Notes: generated by a model from the letters alone, not told the origin. A stretch of 64,000 nt of DNA from Acinetobacter pittii (GCF_034064985.1 NZ_CP139249.1:2728001-2792000); one strand, 5' to 3'; shown: positions 21,856-30,660, numbered from the stretch's first letter. Program-made: numbers and translations.

Positions 21856-23499
21856 ATGTCTGAGCATACGTCGATTCATTTCGATCCAACAGCCTTACTC
21901 ATCATTAAACATGAAATTGATCGTTCAATAAAACTGGTTGAAGGTGCTGTAAGTACCTTAATTGAAGAACAAACTCTCCCTTTTGGTATTGATGATGCAT
22001 TAGAACAGTTTAAGCAATGCACTCAAGTACTACGCTTAATTGATATCCCCTATCTTGCAAAAATCACTCAGTATTCAACTGAGTTGATGCAAAAAATTAT
22101 TGCGAATCCAGCACAAATTAATACTGATGATGTCATTGCCTTAAGCGAAGGCACAACCATGGTAAAACGTTATATTGAATTTATCTGTTTGCGCGAAATA
22201 CAAGTTCCACAGTTTCTTCTTACAACCTTAAATAATTTAGAATTGGCTTTAAATAAGCCTCTAACTACATCAGGACAGGCTCTTGTTCCTTTACTTGCAA
22301 ATACTTCGCTCGAACTGCCTTTGCCTGAAATATTAATTAGTGAAAAAACTCAGTTCATCCATCAACTCTATAAATTATCTCTAAATCAATTTTTAAAAAA
22401 GACAGCATCAGCTCAGAATTTTCAAGCCTTTAAACTTATTGCTACCTATTTAGTTAGCATGGCAAACCATCAGCCAAGCCAACAATATTGGCAGCTCGTC
22501 AATTATGCTTTTAACCATATTGATCACCTTCTTTTAAATGATTCACGCCTACGTGTACTGATTAATATTGAAAATCATATTGCTCTATTTTTGACAGCAC
22601 CCGAAAGTTTTGAACCTAATTTAGCGGCATTCGCAGATATTTTAAGTATTGTCATCGCTCAAGAAGATGAGATTGCCCACCATATTCGCAACCAACTTCA
22701 TATTGGTGATGAAACACCGACTGATACTCAATTACTCGTTTTAAGTCGCCATCTCTTTGGTCCTGACTTTGACACGATGCACACTGTCAGCCAATTAATC
22801 TTGGATGAAATGAATAAGGTACGGAACGATATTGAATACAACTACCAAAATATGTCACCTGAAAAAGCACAGCAACTACAAGCGAGCCTTTTACAACTGG
22901 CTCATACCTTTAAACTTCTAAACCTTGATGAAGCCGCATCTGCTCTTTCTCAACAAGCCAGCAGTTTAAGTCAACTTAACATTTTAAGTGACGAAAACTA
23001 TGCTCAGCAGCTGATGAACAGCATTTTATCTGCCATGAACTCAATTGGTATTTTGGTACGCAATTACACGTCAAATCGTCTACAACTTAGCGTGAATAAT
23101 ACGGCGATTTCTTTAGACCGTCTTGATGAAGCTCATCAAGCTTTGCTTACCGAGACAAAAAATTTAATTGATTTTATCTGTCAGAGTCTTACTTTGTATG
23201 CCAATGATCAGACACAAAATATTGAAGCCATTGCAGGTTCATTAAAAGAGTTAGCGGGTGCAGCCGAATTTTTAGGAAGCACGACTCAACAACATGCTTT
23301 ACTCCAAACTGCCCAATTTGTTCAAGAGCAACTTGAACAAAGCCAGCCTTTTAATACAGACCAAATTCACTGTATTTTTAACGTATTGGCAGGCATTGAC
23401 ATGTTAGTTGACAATTTAAAAAATAAACAACCTGTTCTACAATCCATGTTTAATGTAGCATTGTCGAGTAGTCAACAACTTCAAAAAAAGGCAGCTTAA
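21856..23499 (+). CDS. FimL-like protein (ChpA N-terminal homologue)
   Basis: A 547-aa, largely helical soluble protein without catalytic motifs. Size, all-helical composition and blocks such as TMVKRYIEFICL...PQFLLTTLNNLELALN resemble Pseudomonas FimL, which is related to the N-terminus of the ChpA chemosensory kinase and connects type IV pili to cAMP signalling. I see no phosphotransfer histidine signature of the HPt type, as expected for FimL. The start at 21856 (MSEHTS) has AGGGGA eight bases upstream and is preferred over a start at 21829. It overlaps nudC by one base, so the pair is an operon. The FimL call is by resemblance, not certain. Confidence 0.6.
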   Translation: MSEHTSIHFDPTALLIIKHEIDRSIKLVEGAVSTLIEEQTLPFGIDDALEQFKQCTQVLRLIDIPYLAKITQYSTELMQKIIANPAQINTDDVIALSEGTTMVKRYIEFICLREIQVPQFLLTTLNNLELALNKPLTTSGQALVPLLANTSLELPLPEILISEKTQFIHQLYKLSLNQFLKKTASAQNFQAFKLIATYLVSMANHQPSQQYWQLVNYAFNHIDHLLLNDSRLRVLINIENHIALFLTAPESFEPNLAAFADILSIVIAQEDEIAHHIRNQLHIGDETPTDTQLLVLSRHLFGPDFDTMHTVSQLILDEMNKVRNDIEYNYQNMSPEKAQQLQASLLQLAHTFKLLNLDEAASALSQQASSLSQLNILSDENYAQQLMNSILSAMNSIGILVRNYTSNRLQLSVNNTAISLDRLDEAHQALLTETKNLIDFICQSLTLYANDQTQNIEAIAGSLKELAGAAEFLGSTTQQHALLQTAQFVQEQLEQSQPFNTDQIHCIFNVLAGIDMLVDNLKNKQPVLQSMFNVALSSSQQLQKKAA

Positions 23500-24242
23500 T
23501 GTCTGAATTATCACTTGCTTATATTTTCCATCATCAACAATTACTGGTTGACCAGAATCTCCAACTACCCAAAGTCGAAAAGTTAGCAAGTGATTTACTT
23601 TTCACTCATGATGAGCAAGTCATTGCACGTGACTTGCTTGCTGAGGAACCTATCCCCGAAGGCTTACAACTTGTTCCAATTCGCCAGCTTATTACCAGTT
23701 GGTCGAAAGAACAATTTTTGCAAGCGAGCCGAGCCGTCCAATTACTTGAATGGCGACGTAACCATAAATTTTGTAGCCACTGTGGACATCCGACAGAAGT
23801 TCATCCAACCGAATATGCAATGGTGTGCCCTTCTTGTCGCTACCATCAATATCCTCGTGTAAACCCTTGCATTATTACCGTCATTACTCGAGGTGATGAT
23901 GAAATCTTACTAGCGAAGTCAGTTCACAATAAAACCAACATGTATGGTTTGATTGCAGGTTTTGTTGAGGTGGGTGAAACACTTGAAGAAGCAGTACAAC
24001 GTGAAGCCTTCGAAGAAGTCGGTTTAAAACTCAAAAATATTCAATATATGTCAAGTCAGCCTTGGCCATTCCCAAGTAACCTTATGGTAGCTTTTCGGGC
24101 AGAATATGAGTCGGGTGAAATTAAGCTTCAAGAAGAAGAAATTGCAGATGCACAATTCTTCAAAATTGATCAATTACCTGAGATTCCATTTAAAGGAAGT
24201 ATTGCTCATTCAATGATTATGCAGATTACCCAAGCTGGGTAA
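23499..24242 (+). CDS. nudC: NADH pyrophosphatase / RNA decapping hydrolase NudC
   Basis: Hydrolyses NAD(H) to NMN(H) and AMP, and removes NAD caps from RNA. The 247-aa protein has the diagnostic zinc ribbon (Cys92, Cys95, Cys110, Cys113), then a Nudix box GFVEVGETLEEAVQREAFEE at about 154-173. The SQPWPFPSN motif (about 186-194) identifies the NADH-specific subfamily. The first 80 residues form the usual divergent N-terminal domain. Translation begins at ATG overlapping the stop of the upstream FimL-like gene (TAATG). Confidence 0.95.
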   Translation: MSELSLAYIFHHQQLLVDQNLQLPKVEKLASDLLFTHDEQVIARDLLAEEPIPEGLQLVPIRQLITSWSKEQFLQASRAVQLLEWRRNHKFCSHCGHPTEVHPTEYAMVCPSCRYHQYPRVNPCIITVITRGDDEILLAKSVHNKTNMYGLIAGFVEVGETLEEAVQREAFEEVGLKLKNIQYMSSQPWPFPSNLMVAFRAEYESGEIKLQEEEIADAQFFKIDQLPEIPFKGSIAHSMIMQITQAG

Positions 24243-24247
24243 TCTGC
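24221..24247 (+). terminator. Hairpin at the nudC stop codon
   Basis: A perfect 12-bp inverted repeat GCAGATTACCCA/TGGGTAATCTGC with a 3-base loop spans the nudC stop codon and is followed by TGTGTTTT. A second AT-rich hairpin (about 24251-24277) lies just after it and could end transcripts from either strand. Confidence 0.55.
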
Positions 24248-24270
24248 TGTGTTTTAAACGAGACTTTCGT

Positions 24271-25134
24271 TTAAAAAACTTCTTCAAGAAAATGTAAGAT
24301 CGTTCTTTTCGTTCTGAAATAGTGGCTAATAAAGCTAGAAAGACTGGCCAAAATTGTAATATGGCCAGTTTTGGGAATCACAGCGATATGACTGTGATTT
24401 CCACTCTGTCTTAAAGCCCGATCCAAATCCAATGTATTCTCTTTGCCGACAAGCTGATCATTTTCAGCCATGAGCAAGTAATGTTTAATACTATTTTGAT
24501 TGACAAAATAGTATGGCATCACTTCTTGATAAGAAATACTTTGATCAAAAGCATCTTCAGCTAGTGGATCACCCTTATAATCAAAATGATAAGGTCCAGC
24601 TAAACCAAAAATTGCCTTAATATTGCTTAAACACTGAATAGGGTTTGGTTTTGGATGATAAACAGCAGACATGACATTAAATGCCCCAGCCGAGTGCCCC
24701 ATAAGTACAATATTTTCTGTAGAGATTTCCAGCTTTTCTTGGTTTTGATGTAAATAATTCAATGCCTGAGTCAGGTCATCAACAAAACTTGGAAAAATAT
24801 TTTTAGGCGCTAATTGATAGTTAATAACCGCAACGTCATAGCCTTCTTTAGCAAATGTCTCGCCAATAAAAAGATAATCTCGCTTATTACCATGTTGCCA
24901 AGCACCACCATGTACAAAAACAATAAGGGGCTGATGTGCTAGTTTTTTAACAGATCGGTAAATATCCAAACGGTGACGCGGTTTTAAACCATAACGGACA
25001 TTGGCAACCTGTTCAAAACCATCTTTAGGCGTGAAACGGTTTAAAGCAAAACTCCCCAAATCATAAAGGCGGAACTCTTTATAAAGAGTTCGCGCCTGTT
25101 CAATTTTGCTTTGTAGTTGTTCAATCAGATTCAT
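24271..25134 (-). CDS. Alpha/beta-hydrolase, esterase/lipase family
   Basis: A 287-aa cytoplasmic hydrolase of the carboxylesterase/BD-FAE group. The oxyanion-hole motif is HGGAWQHGNK (about residue 95), the nucleophile elbow is GHSAGAF (Ser about 147), and a C-terminal acid (near ENDQLV) and histidine (KTGHI) complete a likely Ser-Asp/Glu-His triad. Substrate unknown. The start lies three bases after the dolP stop codon, so it is very probably co-transcribed with dolP, though no functional link is known. Confidence 0.8.
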   Translation of the reverse strand: MNLIEQLQSKIEQARTLYKEFRLYDLGSFALNRFTPKDGFEQVANVRYGLKPRHRLDIYRSVKKLAHQPLIVFVHGGAWQHGNKRDYLFIGETFAKEGYDVAVINYQLAPKNIFPSFVDDLTQALNYLHQNQEKLEISTENIVLMGHSAGAFNVMSAVYHPKPNPIQCLSNIKAIFGLAGPYHFDYKGDPLAEDAFDQSISYQEVMPYYFVNQNSIKHYLLMAENDQLVGKENTLDLDRALRQSGNHSHIAVIPKTGHITILASLSSFISHYFRTKRTILHFLEEVF

Positions 25135-25137
25135 ATA

Positions 25138-25845
25138 TTACTGTGCATTCGAAGCTGGATCTGTTTGGTCAGGATCAATTGCAACAGGAGTTTGAACTGT
25201 TGGTTGAGCAATGACGTTATTAATAATTGGTGTAGTCGTTGCACTAGCCGTACTCGCCGCTGGCGCAGGTGCTAAATCAACGTTATCAATGAGTGTCACA
25301 ATTTTGGTCACGTTACCCACATTTTGAAGCACATTATTTAAATCATTAATTTCAGCTGTATTTAAACGGCCCATCACATATAAAACACCATCTTCAGTAT
25401 GGACAAGTACTTTACTGTCCGATACAACTGGCGCTTTCATTAATAGAGCACGTGTATTTGCAGTTACACCCGCGTCTTGCATAATCGTGTTATAGCTGAC
25501 CTTATTACCCACGGTAATGTAGTTATGTACAGCTTTTACATCACTCATGGCTTTAAGATTGTCTTCTGCCAATTGTTTCAAGTATGGGTCTGGCACTTGT
25601 CCTGTTAATAAAACAGTACTGTGGAAACTTTCGATATTAATACGTGATTGTTTAAAACGCTGATCAAGCTTATAGAGATTAATATTCGCTGTACGTTTAA
25701 TTGAAGAATCAATGAATACCTGACCTAAGCTACGTACACCACTATCTGTTCCGACTGGAGCTGTACCTGTTCCACCAGAAATAAAACTTGCGCAACCTGA
25801 CAAACTTGCGACACAAAGCGCTGTTACAGCAATACGTTTCAACAC
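25138..25845 (-). CDS. dolP: BON-domain outer-membrane lipoprotein (DolP/YraP-like)
   Basis: Envelope-integrity lipoprotein. The 235-aa precursor has a signal peptide with lipobox LSGC (Cys18). Two BON domains follow (about 45-115 with ESFHSTVLLTGQV, and about 120-190 with KVLVHTEDGVLYVMGRL), then a C-terminal Ala/Pro/Thr-rich tail of about 45 residues not present in E. coli DolP. The start appears to be GTG at 25845, with AGGAG upstream. Its location near yraN and rsmI recalls the E. coli rsmI-lpoA-yraN-diaA-dolP cluster, though lpoA and diaA are absent here and rsmI faces the other way. Confidence 0.88.
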   Translation of the reverse strand: MLKRIAVTALCVASLSGCASFISGGTGTAPVGTDSGVRSLGQVFIDSSIKRTANINLYKLDQRFKQSRINIESFHSTVLLTGQVPDPYLKQLAEDNLKAMSDVKAVHNYITVGNKVSYNTIMQDAGVTANTRALLMKAPVVSDSKVLVHTEDGVLYVMGRLNTAEINDLNNVLQNVGNVTKIVTLIDNVDLAPAPAASTASATTTPIINNVIAQPTVQTPVAIDPDQTDPASNAQ

Positions 25846-25924
25846 TCCACCAGACTCCTATCAATCTCTTCTTGGCTTGATCATAAAACATCGGTTTTAA
25901 TTTGCTCAAAAGAGTAATGAACTC

Positions 25925-26326
25925 TTAATCCAAAGTAAATGCATTTTCGATCCATTGCAGATCATAATGGAAATTTGAAAAGTCTTGCTGTACTGTTTTT
26001 GCAATTTTCTGTGGAAAATCAAAACAAATCACATCAAAACGACAATAAAAATCCTGATAAGATGGGTAGCGCTGTAAAAAACGCATCGCGGTTTTAATAA
26101 TTTTCTTCTGCTTTGCTCTTGTCACCATTTCGCAAGCCTGTCCATAATTTCCTATAGTACGCGCCTTTACCTCAACAAAAACCAGCTCTTGCCCTCTTTT
26201 AACAATCAAATCCACTTCACCACGGCGTGAATGGTAATTACTGGTTACCCATACATAGTTTTGCTTTTGTAACAGGTTTAAAGCCGTTTGCTCTGCCCAT
26301 TTACCCAACTGCTGCGCTAATAGCAT
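25925..26326 (-). CDS. yraN: YraN family protein (UPF0102)
   Basis: A 133-aa protein of the UPF0102 family, which has a Holliday-junction-resolvase/restriction-endonuclease-like fold. The family signature is seen in [38 protein letters not shown], and the C-terminal RFDVICFD. The conserved E-x-D...E-x-K pattern is intact, but no activity is established for the family. I prefer the ATG at 26326 (MLLAQQLG), preceded by GGGGAA, over a TTG at 26341. It is divergent from rsmI, as in the conserved neighbourhood. Confidence 0.88.
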   Translation of the reverse strand: MLLAQQLGKWAEQTALNLLQKQNYVWVTSNYHSRRGEVDLIVKRGQELVFVEVKARTIGNYGQACEMVTRAKQKKIIKTAMRFLQRYPSYQDFYCRFDVICFDFPQKIAKTVQQDFSNFHYDLQWIENAFTLD

Positions 26327-26534
26327 TTTTATCTTCCCCAATGAAAAGCATCTCTAGATGTTTTTATAAATAAGTTATTTTCTTAAATTTATCTGTCATA
26401 TCAGATCTAAATCGAACAAATGAAAATCAGATCATTTTCGAAAAGCTCAAGCTAGCAGACATTGTTCACGCCCAAATCATAATTTCGGGTAAACTACCCC
26501 ATTAAAATTGTTTATCTGTACGGAGTAAAACCAA

Positions 26535-27371
26535 ATGAGTGCTCAGTTATTCGTTGTAGCCACCCCAATCGGGCACTTAGATGATATGACTTTCCGTGCA
26601 ATTGATATTTTAAAATCAGTTTCTATCGTAGCTGCCGAAGATACTCGTCAATCAGCACAATTATTTAAGCACTATAATATATCGACCCAACTTACTGCAT
26701 GTCATGATCATAACGAAAGTAATAAAATTGAGCAGTTAGTTCAAAAATTACTTGCTGGCGACAATGTTGCTTTAATTAGTGATGCAGGTACACCACTTAT
26801 TAGCGACCCTGGTTTTAAATTAGTTCGAGCTGCTCAAGAACATGGCATTAAGGTTGTTCCTGTGCCTGGTGCATGTGCTGCGATTGCTGCTCTAAGTGCA
26901 GTAGGTCTACCGAGCGATCGTTTTAGTTTTGAAGGATTTTTGCCATCAAAAGCTTCTCAACGTATTTCTCAATTAGAAAAACTCAAAAATGAGACTCAGA
27001 CCTTAATTTTCTATGAAGCACCACATCGTATTTTAGAATGTGTAAAAAATATGGCTGAGGTATTTGGAGAAAACCGACCTGTAGGTTTCGCACGCGAAAT
27101 TACCAAAACCTTTGAAACTATCAAAAAAATGACTTTAAAAGATTTGGTCAGTTTCATTGAAAATGATCACAACCAAGAAAAAGGCGAAATTGTTCTTGTA
27201 GTTGGCGGTGCACCAGAAAAAACAGATCTGGAACAAGAGAAATTAGATGAGCTTTTAAAGCGCTTACTTCAAGATTTATCTGTTAAAGCAGCATCTCAAC
27301 TTGCTGCTGATCTAACAGGAGTTAAGAAAAAAGTTGCTTATCAACGTGCGCTTGAGTTAACCCAATCGTAA
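26535..27371 (+). CDS. rsmI: 16S rRNA (cytidine1402-2'-O)-methyltransferase
   Basis: Methylates the 2'-O of C1402 in the decoding centre of 16S rRNA using S-adenosylmethionine. The 278-aa product is a tetrapyrrole-methylase-fold protein with the N-terminal FVVATPIGHLDDMTFRA, the AEDTRQSAQLFKHY block, the SAM loop LISDAGTPLISDPGF, and VPVPGACAAIAALSAVGLP. Length is typical (E. coli 286 aa). A CGGAG ribosome binding site lies ten bases before the ATG. A hairpin at 27384-27424 follows the gene. Confidence 0.96.
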   Translation: MSAQLFVVATPIGHLDDMTFRAIDILKSVSIVAAEDTRQSAQLFKHYNISTQLTACHDHNESNKIEQLVQKLLAGDNVALISDAGTPLISDPGFKLVRAAQEHGIKVVPVPGACAAIAALSAVGLPSDRFSFEGFLPSKASQRISQLEKLKNETQTLIFYEAPHRILECVKNMAEVFGENRPVGFAREITKTFETIKKMTLKDLVSFIENDHNQEKGEIVLVVGGAPEKTDLEQEKLDELLKRLLQDLSVKAASQLAADLTGVKKKVAYQRALELTQS

Positions 27372-27383
27372 TCTTTTGATTAA

Positions 27384-27424
27384 GCACAGTGATGAACAAT
27401 AAATAGCATTCATCATCACTGTGC
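27384..27424. terminator. Hairpin after rsmI
   Basis: GCACAGTGATGA pairs with TCATCACTGTGC around a 17-base interior. There is no T run, so it may be a weak or Rho-assisted end, or an RNA-stabilising stem. Confidence 0.4.
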
Positions 27425-27470
27425 ATGAATTTTGCATAATAATATTAAAGATAAAAATAAGAGTATTTAC

Positions 27471-27857
27471 ATGACTGTACAGCTTGGAAAACTTGGGCCG
27501 CATGAAGAGTGTGAACTAGAATTATTACTTTCAGGCGAGAAACCTATCGCTTTGTTTTATGATCTATTACCTACCGAGTTTTTAGAGCATCTCGAGCAAG
27601 GTACTTTATCTATGCTGAGTAAAGATATTGAAACCTCTTTATCTTCACCATTTTCAATTATGCTGATCTATAAAAATGCACCTTTAGCAGATTTAAATGA
27701 ACTTGTGTTATGTATTGAAAAATCACTAAAGGAAACTCAACTCGAAGATCGCTTAGAGCTTGACCGTAGAATCGGACAACTTTTAGGTTACTCAACACAA
27801 GATATAGAGTTTTATATTCAGCATGTTTCAAATTTTTATGCCCGCTCACGGACTTAA
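27471..27857 (+). CDS. Conserved protein of unknown function
   Basis: A 128-aa soluble acidic protein with no signal peptide, membrane span or recognised motif. It looks alpha/beta in the first 70 residues (SGEKPIALFYDLLPTEFLEHL) and helical after that, ending LLGYSTQDIEFYIQHVSNFY. The ATG at 27471 (MTVQLG) has AAGAG upstream; an open extension to 27432 is poor in coding character. It ends two bases before the convergent argP stop. Codon use matches its neighbours, so I take it as real, but I cannot assign a function. Confidence 0.65.
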   Translation: MTVQLGKLGPHEECELELLLSGEKPIALFYDLLPTEFLEHLEQGTLSMLSKDIETSLSSPFSIMLIYKNAPLADLNELVLCIEKSLKETQLEDRLELDRRIGQLLGYSTQDIEFYIQHVSNFYARSRT

Positions 27858-27859
27858 AT

Positions 27860-28750
27860 TTATCTCAAGATATGTTTTGCTGACTGAACAATCGTCTCAG
27901 TCAGTGCATCAAGTTGCTGCGACTGTCTTTTCCAGTGGTGCCAATATAAAGGAACATCAAGTTGGGCTTCAGGCATAATATCAACAAGTGTTCCATTTTC
28001 GAGTAGTGGCTGAACCTGCAACTCGGGAACCATGCCATAACCTAAACCTAATTGAATTGCTTTGACGAAAGCATCAGTTGCTGGAATAAAACTATAAGGA
28101 TAACTTTGCATCGGTAAACCGTATCCTTTTAATAAAACCTCTGAATGCATTAAGTCTTTATGATTAAAAATAACTGCTGGTGTTTTTCTTAATGTGTCTC
28201 TATTCACTCCAGCACTGAACCACTTATTTACAAATTCAGCAGAGGCCAACATTTTATAACGCATTTTTCCTAGTGGTTGAGCTAAACAACCTGACATGAC
28301 CTGCTCTTCTGCCGAAATACAGGCATTGACTTGTCCTGTCTCTAATAAAGTGTGCGTGTGAGATTGATCATCAATTTTTAGTTCTAATACTATTTTTTCT
28401 TTAAAAAGCGTTTGCTGAATGTTCGGTAAAAGCCAAGTAGCTAATGAATCTGCATTTGAAGCTAGAGCAATTTTATAAAATTCAGATTCTGATGATTTTC
28501 CCATCAAACCTTGTAATAAATTTTGCTCCATTAACCTCGTATGACGTAAATGTTGTAATAAAGTTTGCCCTGCTTGAGTGAGCACACACGGGCGGCCTCG
28601 TATAATTAGAATTTGTCCTAAATACTTTTCTAAAGCCTGTACGCGTAAGGACACTGCCGAGGGCGTAATATATAAATGCTCCCCTGCCGCATCAAAACTT
28701 CCCAATTCTGCGACTGCAAGAAAGGCTTCACATTGTTTGCTATCTAACAT
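27860..28750 (-). CDS. argP: LysR-type regulator ArgP
   Basis: Transcription factor that activates the arginine/lysine exporter gene argO in response to arginine. The 296-aa protein has an N-terminal winged helix-turn-helix (about 1-65; AAGEHLYITPSAVSLRVQAL) and a periplasmic-binding-protein-like effector domain. Start MLDSKQCEAFLAV is typical of ArgP/LysG. It is divergent from a LysE/ArgO exporter gene across 105 bp, the classic arrangement, which strongly supports the assignment. Confidence 0.9.
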   Translation of the reverse strand: MLDSKQCEAFLAVAELGSFDAAGEHLYITPSAVSLRVQALEKYLGQILIIRGRPCVLTQAGQTLLQHLRHTRLMEQNLLQGLMGKSSESEFYKIALASNADSLATWLLPNIQQTLFKEKIVLELKIDDQSHTHTLLETGQVNACISAEEQVMSGCLAQPLGKMRYKMLASAEFVNKWFSAGVNRDTLRKTPAVIFNHKDLMHSEVLLKGYGLPMQSYPYSFIPATDAFVKAIQLGLGYGMVPELQVQPLLENGTLVDIMPEAQLDVPLYWHHWKRQSQQLDALTETIVQSAKHILR

Positions 28751-28855
28751 ATCAAACCTAAATTTTTTTTAGCTAAACCTAAATATTCTTAATTTTACTT
28801 ATTTCTTAATAAAAAGTCAGATAATTCCCACATCTGATTTTTCCACCTTATTGTT

Positions 28856-29458
28856 ATGTTCTCTCTTAGTATATTTTTTAAAGGTTTCGGTATTGGTAGC
28901 GGGCTTATCGTAGCAATTGGAGCTCAAAATGCTTTTGTCCTAAAACAGGGACTTAAACAGCAATATGTATTTTGGTTGTGTTTAATCTGTGCCCTGTCCG
29001 ACTCAATTTTAATTGCATGTGGTGTATTAGGTTTTGCAGAAATCATGACTGCATCACCCATCTTAATTACCTTGGCTAAATATTTAGGGGCAACGTTTTT
29101 ATTAGTTTACGGTGCCAAAGCATTCTATGCTGCATTTAAGACCACGCAAAGTATGGACCTTGATAGCAGTCAAAAACAAACATTAACTCAAGCATTAGTG
29201 ACCTGTCTTGCCTTTACTTGGCTTAATCCTCATGTCTATTTAGACACTATTGTTTTGATTGGTTCAGTTGCAACTCAGCTTGAAGACAAAGTGAGTTTTG
29301 CTTTGGGCAGCATTCTTGCCTCTTGGATTTTCTTTTTTAGTCTGGGTTATGGTGCAAGATTATTAAAGCCACTATTTACCAATCCCAAAGCTTGGAAAAT
29401 TTTAGATTTCATTATTGGTTGCGTTATGTGGAGTATCGCTATTACCCTCTTGTTTTAA
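28856..29458 (+). CDS. argO: LysE/ArgO family arginine (lysine) exporter
   Basis: Inner-membrane exporter of basic amino acids. The 200-aa protein has six predicted spans. The family signature is seen at the N-terminus (GSGLIVAIGAQNAFVLKQGL) and in TM5 (WLNPHVYLDTIVLIG). Divergent argP is its likely activator, with operators expected in 28751-28855. A strong terminator follows. Confidence 0.92.
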   Translation: MFSLSIFFKGFGIGSGLIVAIGAQNAFVLKQGLKQQYVFWLCLICALSDSILIACGVLGFAEIMTASPILITLAKYLGATFLLVYGAKAFYAAFKTTQSMDLDSSQKQTLTQALVTCLAFTWLNPHVYLDTIVLIGSVATQLEDKVSFALGSILASWIFFFSLGYGARLLKPLFTNPKAWKILDFIIGCVMWSIAITLLF

Positions 29459-29470
29459 CGGCTTAAAATA

Positions 29471-29499
29471 AAAAAGGATCATATAAAAGATCCTTTTTT
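29471..29499. terminator. Bidirectional terminator argO / CDF gene
   Basis: AAAAAGGATC and GATCCTTTTT form an inverted repeat flanked by A and T runs between convergent genes. Confidence 0.85.
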
Positions 29500-29513
29500 A
29501 TTACTCTTTAGTG

Positions 29514-30155
29514 TTATGCTTCACTGGCAACTATAACTCTTGCCTGTTTTCTTTCTTGTTGTGACTGTTTTATAACAGCATAGCCAGAAGATACACCCAA
29601 GTATGCAATGACAAAGGCAACAATCAAATCAGGAAATACACTGCCTGTTCCAAATACCCCAACCGCCGCTAAAATTACAGCAATATTAGCAATTGAGTCA
29701 TTTCTACTGCACAGCCACACAGAGCGCATATTGGCATCCCCATCACGAAATGCATAGAGCATAAGCGCGACAGAAACGTTAGCAGTTAAAGCCATTACAC
29801 CAATTGCTCCCATCACCATTGGTTCGGGTGAAACACCATAAAAATACGACCAGACCACTTTCGCAATGACAAAAAAGCCGAAAGTCGCCATCGTTATTCC
29901 TTTAACTAATGCAGCTGTTGCACGCCAATATAAACTCATCGAAAGAACGACTAAAGATAATGCATAGTTTGCTGCATCTCCGGCAAAATCTAATGCATCT
30001 GCCCAAAGTGAAACGGATTGGGCCTTATAACCTCCCAATATTTCCACCACGAACATTAAGGCATTGATCACAAGCGCAATCCATAATGCTTTTCTAAAAC
30101 GTGGACTCACCTTCTTTGAAGGAGAACATGTTGAAGCACAACCACATCCAGCCAT
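29514..30155 (-). CDS. Cation diffusion facilitator, short form, likely Cd/Pb/Zn exporter
   Basis: A 213-aa inner-membrane metal/proton antiporter with six spans. The CDF metal site in TM2 is present as DALDFAGD (Asp56, Asp60), while the TM5 counterpart reads RNDSIAN rather than the usual HxxxD. The C-terminal cytoplasmic ferredoxin-like domain found in YiiP/CzcD is missing: the protein ends about 25 residues after TM6. The N-terminus MAGCGCASTC carries three cysteines, a possible soft-metal ligand cluster. It is divergent from a CadR/PbrR-type regulator with a MerR-class promoter between them, so cadmium or lead (or zinc) is the likely cargo. GAGGA lies seven bases before the ATG. Confidence 0.85.
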   Translation of the reverse strand: MAGCGCASTCSPSKKVSPRFRKALWIALVINALMFVVEILGGYKAQSVSLWADALDFAGDAANYALSLVVLSMSLYWRATAALVKGITMATFGFFVIAKVVWSYFYGVSPEPMVMGAIGVMALTANVSVALMLYAFRDGDANMRSVWLCSRNDSIANIAVILAAVGVFGTGSVFPDLIVAFVIAYLGVSSGYAVIKQSQQERKQARVIVASEA

Positions 30156-30184
30156 TTTATTTCCTCAAAAACTCTTTTATAGTG

Positions 30185-30215
30185 ATTAAAAACCCTCGAG
30201 TAGCTCCAGAGTCAA
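30185..30215 (-). promoter_or_regulatory. MerR-family promoter/operator for the CDF gene
   Basis: Reading leftward: -35 TTGACT (30215-30210), a 19-bp spacer and -10 TTTAAT (30190-30185). The over-long spacer is the hallmark of MerR-class promoters. The spacer holds an imperfect dyad, ACTCTGGAG...CTCGAGGGT, very like the known PbrR/CadR operator pattern. The -35 hexamer is only 5 bp from the regulator start codon, so the regulator probably represses or tunes itself. Confidence 0.8.
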
Positions 30216-30220
30216 GTCTT

Positions 30221-30622
30221 ATGAGTCTTTCTATTGGTCAATTATCAAAAAAAGCGGATATTCCAATTGATACGATCCGTTATTACGAAAAAGTAGGTGT
30301 GCTGGACCGTATTCAGCGCTCAGAAAATAATTATCGTGTTTACAACGAACAAACACTTGCAGACCTTTTATTTATTAAGCATTGCCGTGAATTAAATATT
30401 TCACTGAGTGATATTAAAACGTTAAAAGAAATGAAAACTCAGCCTAAACAGGCCTGCACAGAAATTGATAATTTAGTCGATAAATACTTAAAAGAAGTAT
30501 CTGAAAAAATCGAACGATTATTACTTTTAAAAGAATCTTTAATTGATTTAAAACAGCATTGCTCTACCAATCGAACAGTAGATGAATGCGGGATTTTGAA
30601 AGAACTTCAAAATGCACCTTAA
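30221..30622 (+). CDS. MerR-family metal-responsive regulator, CadR/PbrR type
   Basis: A 133-aa regulator with an N-terminal MerR winged helix (about 1-70; SIGQLSKKADIPIDTIRYYE), a dimerisation coiled coil (about 80-112) and a metal loop at the C-terminus. Cysteines at 79, 114 and 123 match the CadR/PbrR triad, including the nine-residue spacing of the last two, so Cd(II) or Pb(II), less likely Zn(II), is the expected inducer. Start at 30221 (MSLSIGQ) follows family alignment; the open frame reaches back to 30101 across the divergent transporter and its promoter and is not credible. It controls the adjacent CDF exporter by inference. Confidence 0.88.
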   Translation: MSLSIGQLSKKADIPIDTIRYYEKVGVLDRIQRSENNYRVYNEQTLADLLFIKHCRELNISLSDIKTLKEMKTQPKQACTEIDNLVDKYLKEVSEKIERLLLLKESLIDLKQHCSTNRTVDECGILKELQNAP

Positions 30623-30627
30623 AAATA

Positions 30628-30656
30628 AAAAAAGCATCACTCATGTGATGCTTTTT
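30628..30656. terminator. Bidirectional terminator after merR-type gene / SutA-like gene
   Basis: AAAAAAAGCATCAC pairs with GTGATGCTTTTT around TCAT, between convergent stop codons. Confidence 0.88.
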
Positions 30657-30660
30657 AGGA

